From Anaerolineaceae bacterium UBA5838 (GTDB lineage Bacteria; Chloroflexota; Anaerolineae; Anaerolineales; Anaerolineaceae): a DNA stretch of 6,990 nucleotides. Under the pieces are notes generated by a model. That model was given only the letters and a program-made list of their open reading frames with translations. It was not told the DNA's origin and did no database searches. Positions within the stretch are counted from its first letter, which is position 1; each line of letters starts with the position of its first letter. Positions 6,055 to 6,990 of the stretch are shown here, piece by piece. Position numbers and translations under genes: made by a program. Location of the stretch: assembly GCA_002432795.1 (NCBI GenBank), contig DJGU01000120.1, positions 1 to 6,990 of the forward strand, in the 5' to 3' direction.

Positions 6055-6990
6055 TTTGCTCTCTCCTTAGGTCTGCGAACAGATCGGTGCTGAGGTAGCG
6101 CTCGGAAAAGCTCGGCACAATCACCACTAAGCGCTTGCCCTTAGTCTCGGGGCGGGCAGCCAGCTGCAGGGCAGCCCAAACCGCAGCGCCGGAGGAAATC
6201 CCACCCGGAATGCCTTCAATGGCAGCCAGTTGGCGGGCTGTGCTGAAGGCAACCTCACCGCTCACCTGAATGATCTCATCCAACAGCGAGGTTTTCAGCA
6301 CCGAAGGGATAAAACCTGCGCCAATACCCTGGATGGGGTGCGGCCCCCTGGTGCCGCCGGAGAGCACAGGGGAAGCTGCCGGTTCAACGGCGATGACTTT
6401 TAGAGCTGGGTTTTGCTCCCGCAGGTACAGGCCTGTTCCGGTGATCGTGCCGCCGGTGCCGACCCCAGCTACGAGCACATCCACCTTACCGTCAGTATCC
6501 TTCCAGATTTCGGGTCCTGTGGTGAGGTGGTGAATTTGTGGGTTGGCAGGGTTGTTGAATTGATCCGCCCACCAGTAACGGCTGTCTTCCGTCAGCAAGG
6601 CTTGGGCTTTTTCCATAGCGGCAGCCATGCCGCCAGCAGCAGGGGTCAAAATGAGATTGGCTCCAAGCGCGCGCATCAGCAGTCTGCGTTCGAGGCTGGC
6701 GGATTCGGGCATGATGATCGTGCTGCCATAACCCCGGGCTGAAGCCACGTTTGCCAGGCCTATGCCGGTGTTGCCGCTGGTGGCTTCCAGCAGGATGCTG
6801 TCCTTATGCAGTAAGCCGCGCTGTTCAGCATCGTCCACCATGCTGACGGCGATGCGGTCCTTGACGCTGTGGGTTGGGTTGAAATATTCCAGTTTGGCCA
6901 GGATTTCGACCTCGCGGTTGGGGTTGAGGCGCGTTAACCGCACCAGAGGTGTTTTACCAGTAAGATGGGTGATATTTTCGTAAATATTCA
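6041..6990 (-). CDS. cysK: Cysteine synthase A (O-acetylserine sulfhydrylase), missing one base of its start codon
   Basis: PLP enzyme that joins O-acetylserine and sulfide to give L-cysteine. The frame stays open past an internal GTG (6943-6941) to the right edge and reads [x]-NIYENITHLTGKTPLVRL, the usual CysK N-terminus. Bases 6990-6989 supply TG of the probable start codon, whose first base is outside; the protein would be 316 aa. Counting from that start: Lys44 (HSVKDR) binds PLP, TSGNTG (71-76) is the substrate loop, GTGGT (178-182) holds the phosphate, PIQGIGAGFIP (219-229) is the active-site loop, and GISSG (264-268) supplies the Ser contacting the pyridine nitrogen. Oddities are Lys13 in GKTP (usually GNTP) and PSFSERYLS, where Gly usually precedes Glu. 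The adjacent, overlapping cysE and absence of a regulatory CBS domain favour CysK over cystathionine beta-synthase. The promoter lies outside the window. Confidence 0.95.
   Translation of the reverse strand, partial: NIYENITHLTGKTPLVRLTRLNPNREVEILAKLEYFNPTHSVKDRIAVSMVDDAEQRGLLHKDSILLEATSGNTGIGLANVASARGYGSTIIMPESASLERRLLMRALGANLILTPAAGGMAAAMEKAQALLTEDSRYWWADQFNNPANPQIHHLTTGPEIWKDTDGKVDVLVAGVGTGGTITGTGLYLREQNPALKVIAVEPAASPVLSGGTRGPHPIQGIGAGFIPSVLKTSLLDEIIQVSGEVAFSTARQLAAIEGIPGGISSGAAVWAALQLAARPETKGKRLVVIVPSFSERYLSTDLFADLRREQNGSK
6061..6068 (-). promoter_or_regulatory. Ribosome binding site of cysE
   Basis: Read on the minus strand this is AAGGAGAG, 6 bases before the cysE ATG (6054-6052) and inside the 3' end of cysK. 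It is the strongest Shine-Dalgarno site in the window and selects residue 1 over the internal Met7 and Met24. Confidence 0.75.

Noticed and set aside
5449..6093. Plus-strand open frame (214 codons) opposite cysE
   Set aside because: Antisense shadow of cysE; it is rich in His and Arg from the reverse complement of hexapeptide codons and spans the cysK/cysE overlap.
1..6990. Defence, toxin-antitoxin or biosynthetic cluster system
   Set aside because: Every substantial reading frame is accounted for by peptidases, a lipoprotein pair or cysteine biosynthesis; no nuclease, helicase, toxin or transposase motif was found.

Overview
The window looks like a piece of chromosome from a Chloroflexota bacterium, most likely Anaerolineae. 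This is an inference. It rests on Thr/Pro-rich 'TPTPTE' spacers in three of the seven proteins, a moderately high-GC coding style with few regulatory gaps, and bacterial (not archaeal) cysteine genes beside M42 peptidases. No rRNA or other marker gene is present to confirm it.

Plus strand, 1-3362: the C-terminal tail of a Thr/Pro-rich protein of unknown function runs in from the left edge. It is followed after 9 bases by three consecutive M42-family metallo-aminopeptidase paralogs (357, 364 and 338 aa). The spacing is operon-tight: 9 nt, 6 nt, then a 1-base TAATG overlap. All three keep every metal ligand and the catalytic glutamate, so all are predicted to be active enzymes that trim peptides in the cytoplasm.

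Plus strand, 3395-5025: a lipoprotein shaped like an ABC-transporter solute-binding protein, with a Thr/Pro-rich tether, overlaps by 4 bases a 100-residue protein with two membrane segments. No permease or ATPase gene is beside them. The lipoprotein gene lacks a ribosome binding site but has a TACAAT box ending 7 bases before its ATG, as in leaderless transcription.

5026-5286 is the only real intergenic region. It lies between convergent genes and holds a 72-base imperfect palindrome with 17-bp outer arms, probably a dispersed repeat or mRNA 3'-end structure.

Minus strand, 6990-5287: cysK then cysE, overlapping by 14 bases, form a cysteine biosynthesis operon (serine to O-acetylserine to cysteine). 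The cysK reading frame runs to the right edge, where the last two bases read as the TG of a probable start codon, so the gene is missing only one base. CysE ends in a coiled coil and a tail ending in Asp-Tyr-Ile-Ile, which predicts that it docks in the active site of CysK.

I see no defence system, mobile-element gene, CRISPR array or RNA gene. The most unusual points are the triple M42 cassette, the orphan solute-binding lipoprotein with its small membrane partner, the convergent-gene palindrome, and the CysE tail.
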